Assembly (NCBI RefSeq): GCF_003034985.1
Contig: NZ_PZKG01000012.1
Coordinates: forward strand, 1 to 59,999
DNA length: 59,999 nt
Origin: Cereibacter changlensis JA139
GTDB lineage: Bacteria > Pseudomonadota > Alphaproteobacteria > Rhodobacterales > Rhodobacteraceae
Reading direction: 5' to 3'
Shown in pieces: positions 39,995 to 48,560 of the stretch. Numbering within the stretch: position 1 is the stretch's first letter; each line of letters opens with the position of its first letter. The translations under genes were made by a program, and so were the position numbers. A model generated the notes under the pieces. It was not told where the DNA came from, did not search any database, and saw only the letters and a list, made by a program, of their open reading frames with translations.

Positions 39995-40804
39995 TCAGCG
40001 CAGCAGCGACAGCAGGCCGGAGCCCCTGCCCGAGGCCTGCAGCAGTTGCAGCGCCGGCGAGGTCGCCGGGCCCGCAGCGTCGGAGCGCATCAGGAACCGG
40101 CGGATCAGCAGCTCCGTCTTCGCCGGATCGGCAAACTGCGCCAAGCTCTCCTCGCCGAAAAGCGCATCAGTCTTGGCCTTCATCACGGTCACCTGCTGAT
40201 CCAGATTGATGGAAGCGAAGGCGGCAGGCAGCCCAAGAGCCGTCTCGAACACCTTGCGCAGCGGGGCAGACCCCAGCACACCATACCACTTCGTCCTGTC
40301 ACTGGAGGTCGAGCCGGCGAGCGTCTTCAGCTCCCGCTCGGCATTCAGCGCCAGGCGCATGTCGTCGCGTTGCGCGCCGACCGCCGTCTCGAACCGACGT
40401 GTCGCGTATTGCGACAGGATACTGTCGGCGAACCCCGAGAGCTGGGTGTTGGGCACCCCGAGGTCAAAGCCGAAGGCCGCCGCAAGTTTCAGATACTGCT
40501 TGTCCGCAAGCTTGTTGGCGAGCGAGGCCGCATCCAGCGTCCCTCCCTCCAGCACTTTACGGATGAAGTACTTGTTGTTGATATCCGCCTCGAGCCCGAA
40601 GGCGCCGAGCGACACCGACAGCAACCGTCGGTCGGCGATCAGGTCTTCCGCCGAAGTGACCTTGCCGATCTTCTCCCGGAAATAAGCCTCGTCGCGCCGG
40701 GACGAAGGCAGCGCGTTTTGCGCTGCCTGTTGCGCTGGCATCGTCCGCTTCAGGAAGATCCAGCCTGTAATGCCGCCGGAAGGGACGACGGGGGCGAAGC
40801 TCAT
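39995..40804 (-). CDS. DUF1217 flagellar-locus protein
   Basis: This 269-residue protein has DUF1217 features: DEAYFREKIGKVTSAEDLIADRRLLSVSLGAFGLEADINNKYFIRKVLEGG, KLAAAFGFDLG and RYATRRFETAVG-like QYATRRFETAVGAQRDDMRLAL. DUF1217 proteins occur beside flagellar genes in many alphaproteobacteria, and their role is not established. It overlaps flbT by four bases and closes the flaF-flbT unit. The absence of a clear signal peptide leaves cytoplasmic action or flagellar export open. Confidence 0.85.
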   Translation of the reverse strand: MSFAPVVPSGGITGWIFLKRTMPAQQAAQNALPSSRRDEAYFREKIGKVTSAEDLIADRRLLSVSLGAFGLEADINNKYFIRKVLEGGTLDAASLANKLADKQYLKLAAAFGFDLGVPNTQLSGFADSILSQYATRRFETAVGAQRDDMRLALNAERELKTLAGSTSSDRTKWYGVLGSAPLRKVFETALGLPAAFASINLDQQVTVMKAKTDALFGEESLAQFADPAKTELLIRRFLMRSDAAGPATSPALQLLQASGRGSGLLSLLR

Positions 40805-41205
40805 TCCGGCCGCGCGGCAAGCAGCCGCTCCTCCCGGGGCAGCAGGCTGCGCAGGGCCTTCAGCGCCTGATAATACTGATCCTCCATCACCGCCGTCGTC
40901 GCCAGCGCAAGCTGCACCCGACTGTCCTGATCGGTCAGCACCTGACTGAGCTGTTCTATCCCGCGCAGCAGTTGCAACCGCGCCTTCGCCGCATCGACAT
41001 CCCCCGACAGCACCAGCTGGGCGATATAGCAGACGCGCCGCACCGGGGTCGTCACCTCGCCCGGATGAATCGCGTCGCGCAACCTCAGGATGTTGGCGTT
41101 CGGCGTCATGACCGCCAGCTTGGAGCGCCGTTCGCCATTCTCGATCACCGCGCCATTGATGAGCACCCGCTCATGCGGACCGAGCTTCAGCACGAGGCCG
41201 GTCAT
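40801..41205 (-). CDS. flbT: Flagellin translation regulator FlbT
   Basis: This 134-residue post-transcriptional regulator binds flagellin mRNA in Caulobacter and destabilises it until the hook is complete. LVLKLGPHERVLINGAVIENGERRSKLAVMTPNANILRLRDAI is the family core, followed by RVCYIAQLVLSGD and DQYYQALKALRSLLPREERLL. It is translationally coupled to flaF upstream, the standard alphaproteobacterial pair. Confidence 0.95.
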   Translation of the reverse strand: MTGLVLKLGPHERVLINGAVIENGERRSKLAVMTPNANILRLRDAIHPGEVTTPVRRVCYIAQLVLSGDVDAAKARLQLLRGIEQLSQVLTDQDSRVQLALATTAVMEDQYYQALKALRSLLPREERLLAARPE

Positions 41206-41579
41206 CCCCGCCCCCCATCGCCGCGCAGGCCCCGCATCACCGCCGTGTTGATGTCGATCAGCACGGCGATGGAACCGCCCTCCTCCAGCACCTTCAGGCT
41301 GTGCTGGTCGATGAAACGGTACAGATTGAACAACTGCGCGCGAAGCTTCCTCGGCAGGCCGTTGTCATTATCGGCCACATCTGCGGCAAAGGTCGCCCAA
41401 AGCCTTAGATTGTCCTGAAGCGCAGCGGCGAAGACGACGTAATCCTCGGATCGCTGCTGGTCGGACTGCGAGAGCTTCTGCGTGATTCGGGCGAGCAAGT
41501 CGTATTCCACGCCACGCGCGGTGCGGGCGGGGGCCTCGGGCCGGGAGTAGGCGAGGCGGGCCATCTGGGCGGTGGACAT
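41202..41579 (-). CDS. flaF: Flagellar biosynthesis regulator FlaF
   Basis: This 125-residue protein shows the FlaF pattern ARLAYSRPEAPARTARGVEYDLLARITQKL, FAAALQDNLRLWATFAADVAD and LPRKLRAQLFNLYRFIDQHSLKVL. FlaF acts with FlbT in flagellin translation and secretion in Caulobacter. It follows fliC after 70 bp that contain a hairpin. Confidence 0.94.
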   Translation of the reverse strand: MSTAQMARLAYSRPEAPARTARGVEYDLLARITQKLSQSDQQRSEDYVVFAAALQDNLRLWATFAADVADNDNGLPRKLRAQLFNLYRFIDQHSLKVLEEGGSIAVLIDINTAVMRGLRGDGGRG

Positions 41580-41615
41580 GGATCATCCTTTCCAAGGGTT
41601 CACAAGCTGCGGAGC

Positions 41616-41641
41616 GAGCCGGGCGAGCCGCTGCCCGGCTC
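41616..41641 (-). terminator. Hairpin between fliC and flaF
   Basis: Nine-base arms GAGCCGGGC (41616-41624) and GCCCGGCTC (41633-41641) begin eight bases after the fliC stop on the minus strand. No T-run follows, so it may stabilise the flagellin mRNA end or attenuate rather than fully terminate. Confidence 0.5.
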
Positions 41642-41649
41642 GTCAACCA

Positions 41650-42942
41650 TCACCTGAAGAGCGAAAGGATGTTCTGCGGGGCCTGGTTGGCGATCGAAAG
41701 CGCCTGAATGCCCAACTGCTGCTGCACCTGCAAAGCCTGCAGCCGGGCCGAGGCTTCTTCCATATCGGCGTCGACCATCGAGCCGATACCTGCCTTCATC
41801 GAATCCATCAGGTCACCGACGAATTTCGTCTGGATCATGATCCGCCCCTCCGCCGAACCGAAGGACGAGGAGGCCTTGATCGAGGTCTGGATCAACCCTT
41901 CGATCGCCGACAGCGCCGCCTTGGCCCCGTTGGTGGTCGACACGTCGATCTTTGCCACGAGAGCGAGCCCTCCCCCCGCTTTGCCTCCTGCAGTCAGGGT
42001 CGCGTCGCCCGCCGCAGCCGCCGCCAGCGCGGTTGCGGTGTTGTTCTGCACCGTGAAGGTGGCTCCGCTGGCGGTGATGGTGAAGTCGGTGCTCAGCCCC
42101 TGCTTCTTCAGCTCGAAGTTGATTGTATCGGCGAGGTTTTTCGCGATGTCGGTGGTGGTGTCGCCATCGCGCGCCACGTAGAGGGCGGTGCCCGTCGCCG
42201 TCGCGTTGGTGCCGACGAACTTCGTGAGATCGAAGGAATAGCCGTCACCCGCCATAACCGCGGCGTTGCGGCCCGCAGTCGCGGTTTCGCCGGCGACCGT
42301 ATAGGTGGCCAGCGCCGCCCCGTTGGCAGTGGCCGTGCCGGCCGCGGTGAAGGCCGCCGCGGCAAGGGTCAGGCCACCGGCGGCAGCCGCCTGGGTACCG
42401 AGATCCTGCTTGGCGACGGCGATGGAAGCAGAGGCCACGCCGGTGGCAGAGCGATCCAGCGAGGACAGCACGTTGACGCTGCCAGTGCCGGTGACTGTGG
42501 TCTTGATCAGAGCATAGGTGGTCGCCGAGTCGCGGTTGCTCAGCAGGCTGAGGCCGTTGAACTGGGCGGCGCTGACCACCGAGTCGATCTGCTTGGTCAG
42601 GGCTGCGATATCGGTCTGGATCTTGGTCTTGTCGGCGCTCGCCTCCTGCGCGGCGACGATCTTGCCCTTCATCTCGGTCAGCAGGCTGGCGACCGACTCG
42701 GCTGCCTTCGACGACAGCGAGACCGTCGATTTGCCCAGCGCGAGGCTGTCGCTGATCGCCTTGAAGCCGGTGACATCCGACTCCATCACCTTAGAGATCG
42801 CCCAGACCGCCGCGTTGTCCTTTGCGGCGTTGACGGATTTGCCCGTCGAAATCTGGTCCTGCGTTTTCGCAAGGTTGGTGTTGATGCCCTTCAGGGTCTG
42901 CAGCGCCACCATGGCGCCGGTATTCGTGAGGATGGAAGACAT
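41650..42942 (-). CDS. fliC: Flagellin
   Basis: This 430-residue filament protein has the conserved N-terminal D0/D1 region SSILTNTGAMVALQTLKGINTNLAKTQDQISTGKSVNAAKDNAAVWAIS and the C-terminal D1/D0 region RIMIQTKFVGDLMDSMKAGIGSMVDADMEEASARLQALQVQQQLGIQALSIANQAPQNILSLFR. The alanine/threonine-rich centre (about 150-330) is the exposed variable domain. The ATG at 42942 removes an open upstream extension that runs into the promoter. Expression is probably controlled by FlaF/FlbT and by the CtrA-like box at 43087. Confidence 0.97.
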   Translation of the reverse strand: MSSILTNTGAMVALQTLKGINTNLAKTQDQISTGKSVNAAKDNAAVWAISKVMESDVTGFKAISDSLALGKSTVSLSSKAAESVASLLTEMKGKIVAAQEASADKTKIQTDIAALTKQIDSVVSAAQFNGLSLLSNRDSATTYALIKTTVTGTGSVNVLSSLDRSATGVASASIAVAKQDLGTQAAAAGGLTLAAAAFTAAGTATANGAALATYTVAGETATAGRNAAVMAGDGYSFDLTKFVGTNATATGTALYVARDGDTTTDIAKNLADTINFELKKQGLSTDFTITASGATFTVQNNTATALAAAAAGDATLTAGGKAGGGLALVAKIDVSTTNGAKAALSAIEGLIQTSIKASSSFGSAEGRIMIQTKFVGDLMDSMKAGIGSMVDADMEEASARLQALQVQQQLGIQALSIANQAPQNILSLFR

Positions 42943-43086
42943 TGCGTTTCCTTTTGAAGGCTTGCGCTTTGCGCAGCCGGAAAGCCATCGCTGCGAATGG
43001 CGAAACAGGCATTCTAGCCCATGCGCCAGGTCTCCCCGTCGCGCCATCCCACCCCGGGACGCAGGTCGATTGATGCCGCGGAAGTC

Positions 43087-43101
43087 TTAACGGCCCCTTG
43101 A
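43087..43101 (+). promoter_or_regulatory. CtrA-like box upstream of fliC
   Basis: TTAA-CGGCCCC-TTGA matches the CtrA consensus at seven of eight positions. It lies about 145 bp upstream of the flagellin start and 46 bp beyond the stop of the FlgN-like gene. The 205-bp interval 42943-43147 holds no other gene. Confidence 0.5.
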
Positions 43102-43147
43102 TGCCGCCCCTGTTGCTGGCGCGCATTTGATCCAAATCCTCCGCATC

Positions 43148-43483
43148 TCACATTCGCTGGATCAGCGAGTTGGCGGCAGCGCAGGCGGCGCGTTGCCCAT
43201 GGGCGTCATAGACCGACATCACGCCCATCACCGCCTCTCGGACCTCGACCAGGCGTCGCTGCGCCGCCCGGACGCCGCGGCCAGCGGCGACGAGGCAGGC
43301 AAGGTTCTGCGCCGCCTTCTCGCGCAGCGCCATGGCCTCCGCCTGGGTCATCGGCACCGGCTCGGCAAGCAACTGCTCCGCAGCTTGGCCCAGCGGGGTC
43401 AGCGCCCCGAGGTTGCCGGCGAGAATCGCCGCCCGCATCTTGTCCAGCAGCTCGGCCAGCCGCGTCGCCTCGTCAGAAGTCAT
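43148..43483 (-). CDS. FlgN-like flagellar protein, tentative
   Basis: This 111-residue helical protein starts MTSDEATRLAELLDKMRAAILAGNL and contains long amphipathic helices (AEAMALREKAAQNLACLVAAGRGVRAAQRRLVEVREAV) and a C-terminal RAACAAANSLIQRM. Size, helicity and position next to the FlgJ-like gene suggest an export chaperone of the FlgN kind, which escorts hook-associated proteins. Sequence evidence alone is weak. It overlaps the FlgJ-like gene by 11 bases. Confidence 0.7.
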   Translation of the reverse strand: MTSDEATRLAELLDKMRAAILAGNLGALTPLGQAAEQLLAEPVPMTQAEAMALREKAAQNLACLVAAGRGVRAAQRRLVEVREAVMGVMSVYDAHGQRAACAAANSLIQRM

Positions 43484-43745
43484 GCGCCGCCCCCCTGTCC
43501 ATCGCGCGAAACAGGCTTTCAGCCAGGCCGAGGCCGCCCGCCCGTACCATTGCCGCCGCCTGCTCGCCGCGCAGCAGCGAGGCAAGCTGCTGCTCACCGA
43601 TGCCTCCGCCGAAACTGCCCGCCGCAACATCAAAACCGGCGTGGGCGAGCATTTCCGACAGGAAAGCCGCCTCGAGCTCGGCCGCCCTCCTGTGCAGCAG
43701 ATCCTGTCGCGCCGCGGGCGACGCCGCCTGAACCAGAGCCATCAT
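43473..43745 (-). CDS. FlgJ-like rod-binding protein without muramidase domain
   Basis: This 90-residue protein resembles only the N-terminal rod-cap domain of FlgJ: RAAELEAAFLSEMLAHAGFDVAAGSFGGGIGEQQLASLLRGEQAAAMVRAGGLGLAESLFRAM. The muramidase half of enterobacterial FlgJ is absent, as in Rhodobacter. The ATG at 43745 has GGAGG five bases upstream; an ATG four codons earlier is less likely. The SLT protein at 29219-29902 could supply the missing peptidoglycan hydrolase. Confidence 0.8.
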   Translation of the reverse strand: MMALVQAASPAARQDLLHRRAAELEAAFLSEMLAHAGFDVAAGSFGGGIGEQQLASLLRGEQAAAMVRAGGLGLAESLFRAMDRGAAHDF

Positions 43746-43790
43746 GCCGACCTCCATTTCTTCGGATTTTCGGGATTATGCGCGCCGCGG

Positions 43791-43805
43791 GTAAACAGCT
43801 GGTAA
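43791..43805 (-). promoter_or_regulatory. Degenerate CtrA-like box between flgJ-like gene and fliK
   Basis: On the minus strand TTAC-CAGCTGT-TTAC keeps the 4-7-4 spacing of the CtrA site and six of eight fixed bases. It lies in the 109-bp divergent region 43746-43854. It is the weakest of the four boxes. Confidence 0.35.
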
Positions 43806-43854
43806 TCGCTTCCACGGAATAAAGGCGCATTCGGCAGAACGTCGCAGGTCAAAG

Positions 43855-46368
43855 ATGATCGCACCGCTCCTTCTTTCCCCACCGGCCTCAGGCCCAACTG
43901 CTGCCACTCTCCTACCGGCGGCAGAGCCCATGGCTGCGTTCGAGGCTATCTTCGAGGCTACCGCCACTGCTCCGGCAGAACGCGCGGCCCTGCAGCCCGC
44001 GGCTTTCCCCTTCGGCGCTGCACGGCGGGTCGATACCGAACCGGCGGCAGAAGCGCCGTCTCCGGAAGATGCCGGGGAGCCGGATGAATGCCCTGCCGAG
44101 GAGAGTCCCGAGCCGCCGCCGGAAGGGCGCTCTGACCTGCAGGAGGTGGCCATGACCGCTCTGGCGGCTGCCGGGTTAACTGAGCCGGTCTCCGCCTTGC
44201 TTCCGATTGTCGATGGGTTTCCCGAAAGCGAATCGCCAACGCCTGACAGCCCAGCGCCTTCACTTTCTTCGCCCGAGCCCGCCGGGACTGGAGGAAGGCA
44301 AGAAATATCGAGCTCGCCTCGACAGGGGGAGCTCCACAGCGCCGAGGCCGACAGGGTGGAGCCCGATCAAACGCCCCTCTTCCTGGACGCCCAGCCAAGG
44401 CCGCCAGCACTGGCTCGGGCTGAGGAAAGGCCCCAGCCGGCACAAGCAAATGAGGTGCATGAGGTTGTGCTTGTCTCCGCCACCTTCCAACACATGATGG
44501 TGTCGGCAGAGCCGGCAGCTGCGCGTGTTGCCTTGCACTCGTCGGGTGGGGATGATGCGAATCATCCGGCGACCATTTCGCACGCGAAAAGTCTGACCTC
44601 GCCCTCCGATGTTTTGCCGCAGCAGGAAGCCCCGTCGACAGTATCGCCTTCCGGAACGGACGAGACATTGCTCTCCACCCCCGCGGCGGTTGACCCGCTG
44701 ATGCGCCCTTCGGCGCAGAATACAGAGCAGCCGGGTATCGCATTGGCGGCCGGCGGAGCGCCGGATGCAGCCCATCTATCACAGGGGGCGGCCGCTTCGC
44801 AGGCTGCAGGCGCCCCGAATCCCGGCCTCCCTGTAGGCCAACAGCTCCAGAAGCCCGCGGCCTTCGCAGCACCCATCGCACCGGGAGGCTCGCCGGCATC
44901 CTCGGCTCCGATTGATACCCTCCACTTCTCCCTGAACAAAGGCTCACTCCTGCCGGAACCGGTGGATAGGGCACCGAAAAGCGATGATACTTCCGCCGCT
45001 GGCATGGCCCCGCAACATGCGTCCGCCAGGATCCGCGGCGGGACCGGCGGTGGACGACCGCCTGAAACGGGCATGGCGTCTCAACAAGTCCGTGAGTCCT
45101 CCGCCCTCCCTGCCGCCATCCCGGCCGCAGCCGCAGCCCTCATTGCGCCGAAAGCCCCCCCGCTGGTCGGCACGGTGGGTCCAGAGCCACAGCGGCCCGC
45201 AACTGTCACCATCACTTGGACGCCACCGAAACACACCTCCGAAGCACCGGCCGCGGTCGTTCCGCTGTCTGTCGGGGAGGCGCAAGATGGTCCACAGGCG
45301 CCCGATCAACGGTCGGATGCAGGTTTTCGATCCAGTTTCGGGGTCTCGCCGCGGGCCGAGACGGCAGGCAGGCCGTTCAGGCATATCGCCCCGGACGCTG
45401 CAATCTCTGGGCAAACCCAGCCGAATCCGGATCGCCGGGAGAGCGTCGCCCGGGCCATCACTGCCGAGGCGCCGGGAGAGCCGGCGCCGGCGAGCCAGGC
45501 CATCGGAGGCCAGGAGCTGGGGGATCCAACCGCAGCCTTTGGACCCTCCCTTCGGCAGGCGCCGCAGCATCAGCCACGGGACGCGCCCTTACAGGCGCCG
45601 CCCCCGGCGCAGGCCGAGGTTGCACGACAGTCGCCGACCGGCTTGGCTCCGGCCCCCGCCGCTCCAACGCGGCCTCGCTTCGACCTCCGGCTCTCGCCGG
45701 ACGTCAGGGCGGAACCATCTGCCGGAAGGGCGCCGGAACCGGCGACTGTCCCAACCGCCACCGTCCTCCCCCCCGCGGCGGCGCAGGGCGCGGACCTGTC
45801 GGACGGCGAAGCGGAGGATCCGCTGGCTCCGGCAGTGGAACCTTCCGCCGAGGCCGCGACCCGGCCCGCTCCCGTCCTGCCGGGCGCGACGGAGCGGGAG
45901 ATGCCTCTGCCGGTCCCTCGCGACATGACCGGCCCCACAAGATCGGGGCCGGCGGATCAATCTGCCCCACCGCGTCCGCTGCCCCCGGAAGTGGCGCCGG
46001 CGCTGGTCGATCTGGCCAAGGGCAGCGGCGGCGGGGTGGAGGTGGCCCTGTCGCCGGCGGAGCTCGGCAGCGTCACCCTGCGGATGGAGCAGGAGGGGGC
46101 CGGGCTGCGGGTCACCGTCAGCGCCGACCGGCCGGACACGCTCGATCTGCTGCGGCGCAACGCCGACCAGTTGCAGCAGGAATTGAAGACCGCCGGTTTC
46201 GCCGGCTCCAGCTTCAGCTTCACCGACCGCGGCGGCTCCGCGGACCCGGGCGCGCAGCGGCAACCGGCGGCTCCGCCGCCGGAGAGGGAGCGCCTGTTCG
46301 CAGCCCCGTTTTCCCGGACCACGCCGAGCCTGCCGCCGCAGGGCGGCGGGCTCGACCTCAGGATGTAG
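43855..46368 (+). CDS. fliK: Flagellar hook-length control protein FliK
   Basis: This 837-residue exported ruler protein has a very long, proline/alanine-rich, probably disordered N-terminal part (residues 1 to about 690). The compact C-terminal substrate-switch domain contains VALVDLAKGSGGGVEVALSPAELGSVTLRMEQEGAGLRVTVSADRPDTLDLLRRNADQLQQELKTAGF (the LSPAELGSV and LRRNADQLQQEL cores). The C-domain talks to FlhB. Identification rests on that domain and on the flgD gene nine bases downstream. Multiple GC-rich shadow frames overlap it. Confidence 0.92.
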   Translation: MIAPLLLSPPASGPTAATLLPAAEPMAAFEAIFEATATAPAERAALQPAAFPFGAARRVDTEPAAEAPSPEDAGEPDECPAEESPEPPPEGRSDLQEVAMTALAAAGLTEPVSALLPIVDGFPESESPTPDSPAPSLSSPEPAGTGGRQEISSSPRQGELHSAEADRVEPDQTPLFLDAQPRPPALARAEERPQPAQANEVHEVVLVSATFQHMMVSAEPAAARVALHSSGGDDANHPATISHAKSLTSPSDVLPQQEAPSTVSPSGTDETLLSTPAAVDPLMRPSAQNTEQPGIALAAGGAPDAAHLSQGAAASQAAGAPNPGLPVGQQLQKPAAFAAPIAPGGSPASSAPIDTLHFSLNKGSLLPEPVDRAPKSDDTSAAGMAPQHASARIRGGTGGGRPPETGMASQQVRESSALPAAIPAAAAALIAPKAPPLVGTVGPEPQRPATVTITWTPPKHTSEAPAAVVPLSVGEAQDGPQAPDQRSDAGFRSSFGVSPRAETAGRPFRHIAPDAAISGQTQPNPDRRESVARAITAEAPGEPAPASQAIGGQELGDPTAAFGPSLRQAPQHQPRDAPLQAPPPAQAEVARQSPTGLAPAPAAPTRPRFDLRLSPDVRAEPSAGRAPEPATVPTATVLPPAAAQGADLSDGEAEDPLAPAVEPSAEAATRPAPVLPGATEREMPLPVPRDMTGPTRSGPADQSAPPRPLPPEVAPALVDLAKGSGGGVEVALSPAELGSVTLRMEQEGAGLRVTVSADRPDTLDLLRRNADQLQQELKTAGFAGSSFSFTDRGGSADPGAQRQPAAPPPERERLFAAPFSRTTPSLPPQGGGLDLRM

Positions 46369-46377
46369 GAGGCCCGC

Positions 46378-47030
46378 ATGACCATCGTTTCCGCGACCGA
46401 AACCACCGCCACCACGCGGCGCACCGCCAGCAGCGCCGCGCCCGCCTCGGATTACCAGACCTTCCTGAACATGCTGACCACCCAGCTGCGCCATCAGGAT
46501 CCGCTGAACCCGATGGAGGCCTCGGATTTCGCCGTCCAGCTCGCCACTTTCTCGGGCGTGGAGCAGCAGACGAAGACCAACCAACTGCTGGCGTCGCTGA
46601 ACACAGCCTTCGGCATGGTCAGCATGGCGCAGCTGGCCGGCTGGATCGGCAACGAGGCGCGGGTGGCCGCGCCGGTCTGGGTGGATGGCACGCCGGTGAC
46701 GATCTCGCCCGAGCCGGCCTTCGGGCGGATCGCGCGGTGCTGGTGGTGAAGGATGCCGACGGCGAGCTGGTCCTGCGCGAGGATGTGTCGATCGCCGGCG
46801 GGATGATGCAATGGGAGGGGCGCGACGCCAGCGGGGCGGCGCTGCCGGAGGGGGTCTACAGCCTGTCGCTGGAAAGCTACTTCGGCGAGAAGCTGCTGGA
46901 GACCGCCGATGTCGAGGCCTATGGCACGGTGATCGAGGCGCGCGGCAGCGACGCCGGCACGCTCCTGGTGCTGCGCGGCGGGGTGGAGGTGGCGGCCAGC
47001 CGGGTCACCGGCCTGCGCGCCGCCCCGTGA
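46378..47030 (+). pseudogene. flgD: flgD hook-capping gene with apparent one-base deletion
   Basis: Frame one encodes the conserved N-terminal FlgD part (DYQTFLNMLTTQLRHQDPLNPMEASDFAVQLATFSGVEQQTKTNQLL), then reaches a premature TGA at 46747-46749. The C-terminal part (ADRAVLVVKDADGELVLREDVSIAGGMMQWEGRDASGAALPEGVYSLSLESYFGEK) continues in the minus-one frame to a TGA at 47028-47030. The expected TTC GGG GCG GAT appears as TTC GGG CGG ATC near 46720-46730, consistent with loss of one G from a run of four. This is either a real mutation that would block hook assembly or a sequencing/assembly error. An intact product would have about 217 residues. Confidence 0.88.
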
Positions 47031-48560
47031 TCACAGCAGCGCGCCCAGCCAGACTCCCAGCGCGGTCATGCCTGAACCGGCCAGCATCCACAGCGCCGGG
47101 TGCAGCCTGCGCCGCGGCGGCACCACGATCACCGTCTGGCCCTGCCGGATCAGCAGGTCCTCGACCAGCCGCGGCAGGCGGGGGCCGAAGCGGCCGACCA
47201 CCCTGGCCGTCCGCGTCAGGTCGCGCAGGATCGCCTTGGGACCGACGTTTTCCTTGATGTAATCCTCGACGATCGGCCGGGCCACCTGCCAGATGTTGAT
47301 CCGCGGATCGAGGCTTCGCGCCACGCCCTCGACCACCACCATGGTGCGCTGCAAGAGGATCAGCTCGGTCCGCGTCTCCATGCCGAAGCGTTCGGTCACC
47401 TCGAAGAGATAGGCCAAGAGCTTCGCCATCGAGATATAGGTGGCGTCCATGCCGAAGATCGGCTCGCCCACCACCCGCAGCGCCCGGGCGAATTCGTCGA
47501 TGTCGCGGTCGGCGGGCACGTAGCCGGCCTCGAAATGCACCTCGGCCACCCGGCGGTAGTCGCGGCGGATGAAGCCGAACAGGATCTCGGCATAGACCCG
47601 GCGGGTATATTCGTCGAGCCGCCCCATGATGCCGAAATCATAGGCGATGATGTCGCCGTTCGCCGCCACCTTCAGGTTGCCCTGATGCATGTCGGCGTGG
47701 AAGAACCCGTCGCGCAGCGCGTGGCTGAGGAACAGCTGCAGCACCCGCGTGCCCAGCACCTCGCGGTTGTGCCCGGCCGCATCCAGCGCCGCATTGTCGG
47801 CGAGGCTCAGCCCCTCGGCCCAGCCCAGCGTCATCACCTGGCGCCCGGAGAGGTTCCAGATCGGCTTCGGCACCTGGAAACCGACGTCATTCTCGGTGTT
47901 GGCGGCGAATTCGCCCGCCGCCGCCGATTCCAGCCGCAGGTCCAGCTCGCCGTTCACCACGCCCTCGAAATGCGTGATCACATCGGTCGGCCGCAGCCGG
48001 CGCGAGGCCGGCGACAGCATCTCGATGATCCGCGCCGCAAGGTAGAAGGCGTCGATATCGGTGCGGAACGACCGCTCGATCCCCGGGCGCAGCACCTTCA
48101 CCGCCACCTGCACCCCGGTGTCGGCCAGCCGCGCCCGATGCACCTGGGCGATGGAGGCGGCGGCGACGGGTTCGGAGAACTCCGAGAAGATCTCGCTCAC
48201 CGGCCGGTTCAGCTCGGCCTCGACCATGGCTTTCGCCACGTCCACCGGGAAGGGCGGCAGCTTGTCCTGCAGATATTGCAGTTGCAGCGCCATCTCCGGG
48301 CCGACCACGTCGGGCCGGGTCGAAAGGATCTGGCCGAACTTGATATAGGCCGGGCCGAGCGCGGTCAGCGCGCGGGTCGCCGGCGGCAGCGTCTCGTCGC
48401 CCTTCAGCCCGACCCAGGCGAAAGGCCAGCCGAGCACGCGCGCCACCAGCCGGATCCGCGGCGGCGCGTCCAGCGCCGCCAGCACGACCCCGATCGCCCC
48501 CGTCCGCTCCATTGTGGCAAGCGTGCGGATCAACCGCCAGATGTTGTGGGGTCCGCGCAC
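47031..48560 (-). CDS. ubiB: Ubiquinone biosynthesis kinase-like protein UbiB
   Basis: This 509-residue ABC1/ADCK/UbiB family ATPase is needed for aerobic ubiquinone synthesis. The hallmark LGPAYIKFGQILSTRPDVVG (KxGQ region), ASIAQVHRARL (alanine-rich loop replacement), VAVKVLRPGIE and the catalytic HADMHQGNLKV with YDFGIMG are present. Two C-terminal hydrophobic segments (ALWMLAGSGMTALGVWLGALL) anchor it to the inner membrane. The GTG at 48560 directly follows the ubiE stop, so the two form an operon. It converges on flgD with adjacent stops. Confidence 0.95.
   Translation of the reverse strand: MRGPHNIWRLIRTLATMERTGAIGVVLAALDAPPRIRLVARVLGWPFAWVGLKGDETLPPATRALTALGPAYIKFGQILSTRPDVVGPEMALQLQYLQDKLPPFPVDVAKAMVEAELNRPVSEIFSEFSEPVAAASIAQVHRARLADTGVQVAVKVLRPGIERSFRTDIDAFYLAARIIEMLSPASRRLRPTDVITHFEGVVNGELDLRLESAAAGEFAANTENDVGFQVPKPIWNLSGRQVMTLGWAEGLSLADNAALDAAGHNREVLGTRVLQLFLSHALRDGFFHADMHQGNLKVAANGDIIAYDFGIMGRLDEYTRRVYAEILFGFIRRDYRRVAEVHFEAGYVPADRDIDEFARALRVVGEPIFGMDATYISMAKLLAYLFEVTERFGMETRTELILLQRTMVVVEGVARSLDPRINIWQVARPIVEDYIKENVGPKAILRDLTRTARVVGRFGPRLPRLVEDLLIRQGQTVIVVPPRRRLHPALWMLAGSGMTALGVWLGALL

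Noticed and set aside
46720-46749. Programmed minus-one frameshift in flgD
   Set aside because: No X-XXY-YYZ slippery heptamer or downstream structure is evident, and FlgD is not known to use frameshifting; a lost G in a G run is simpler.
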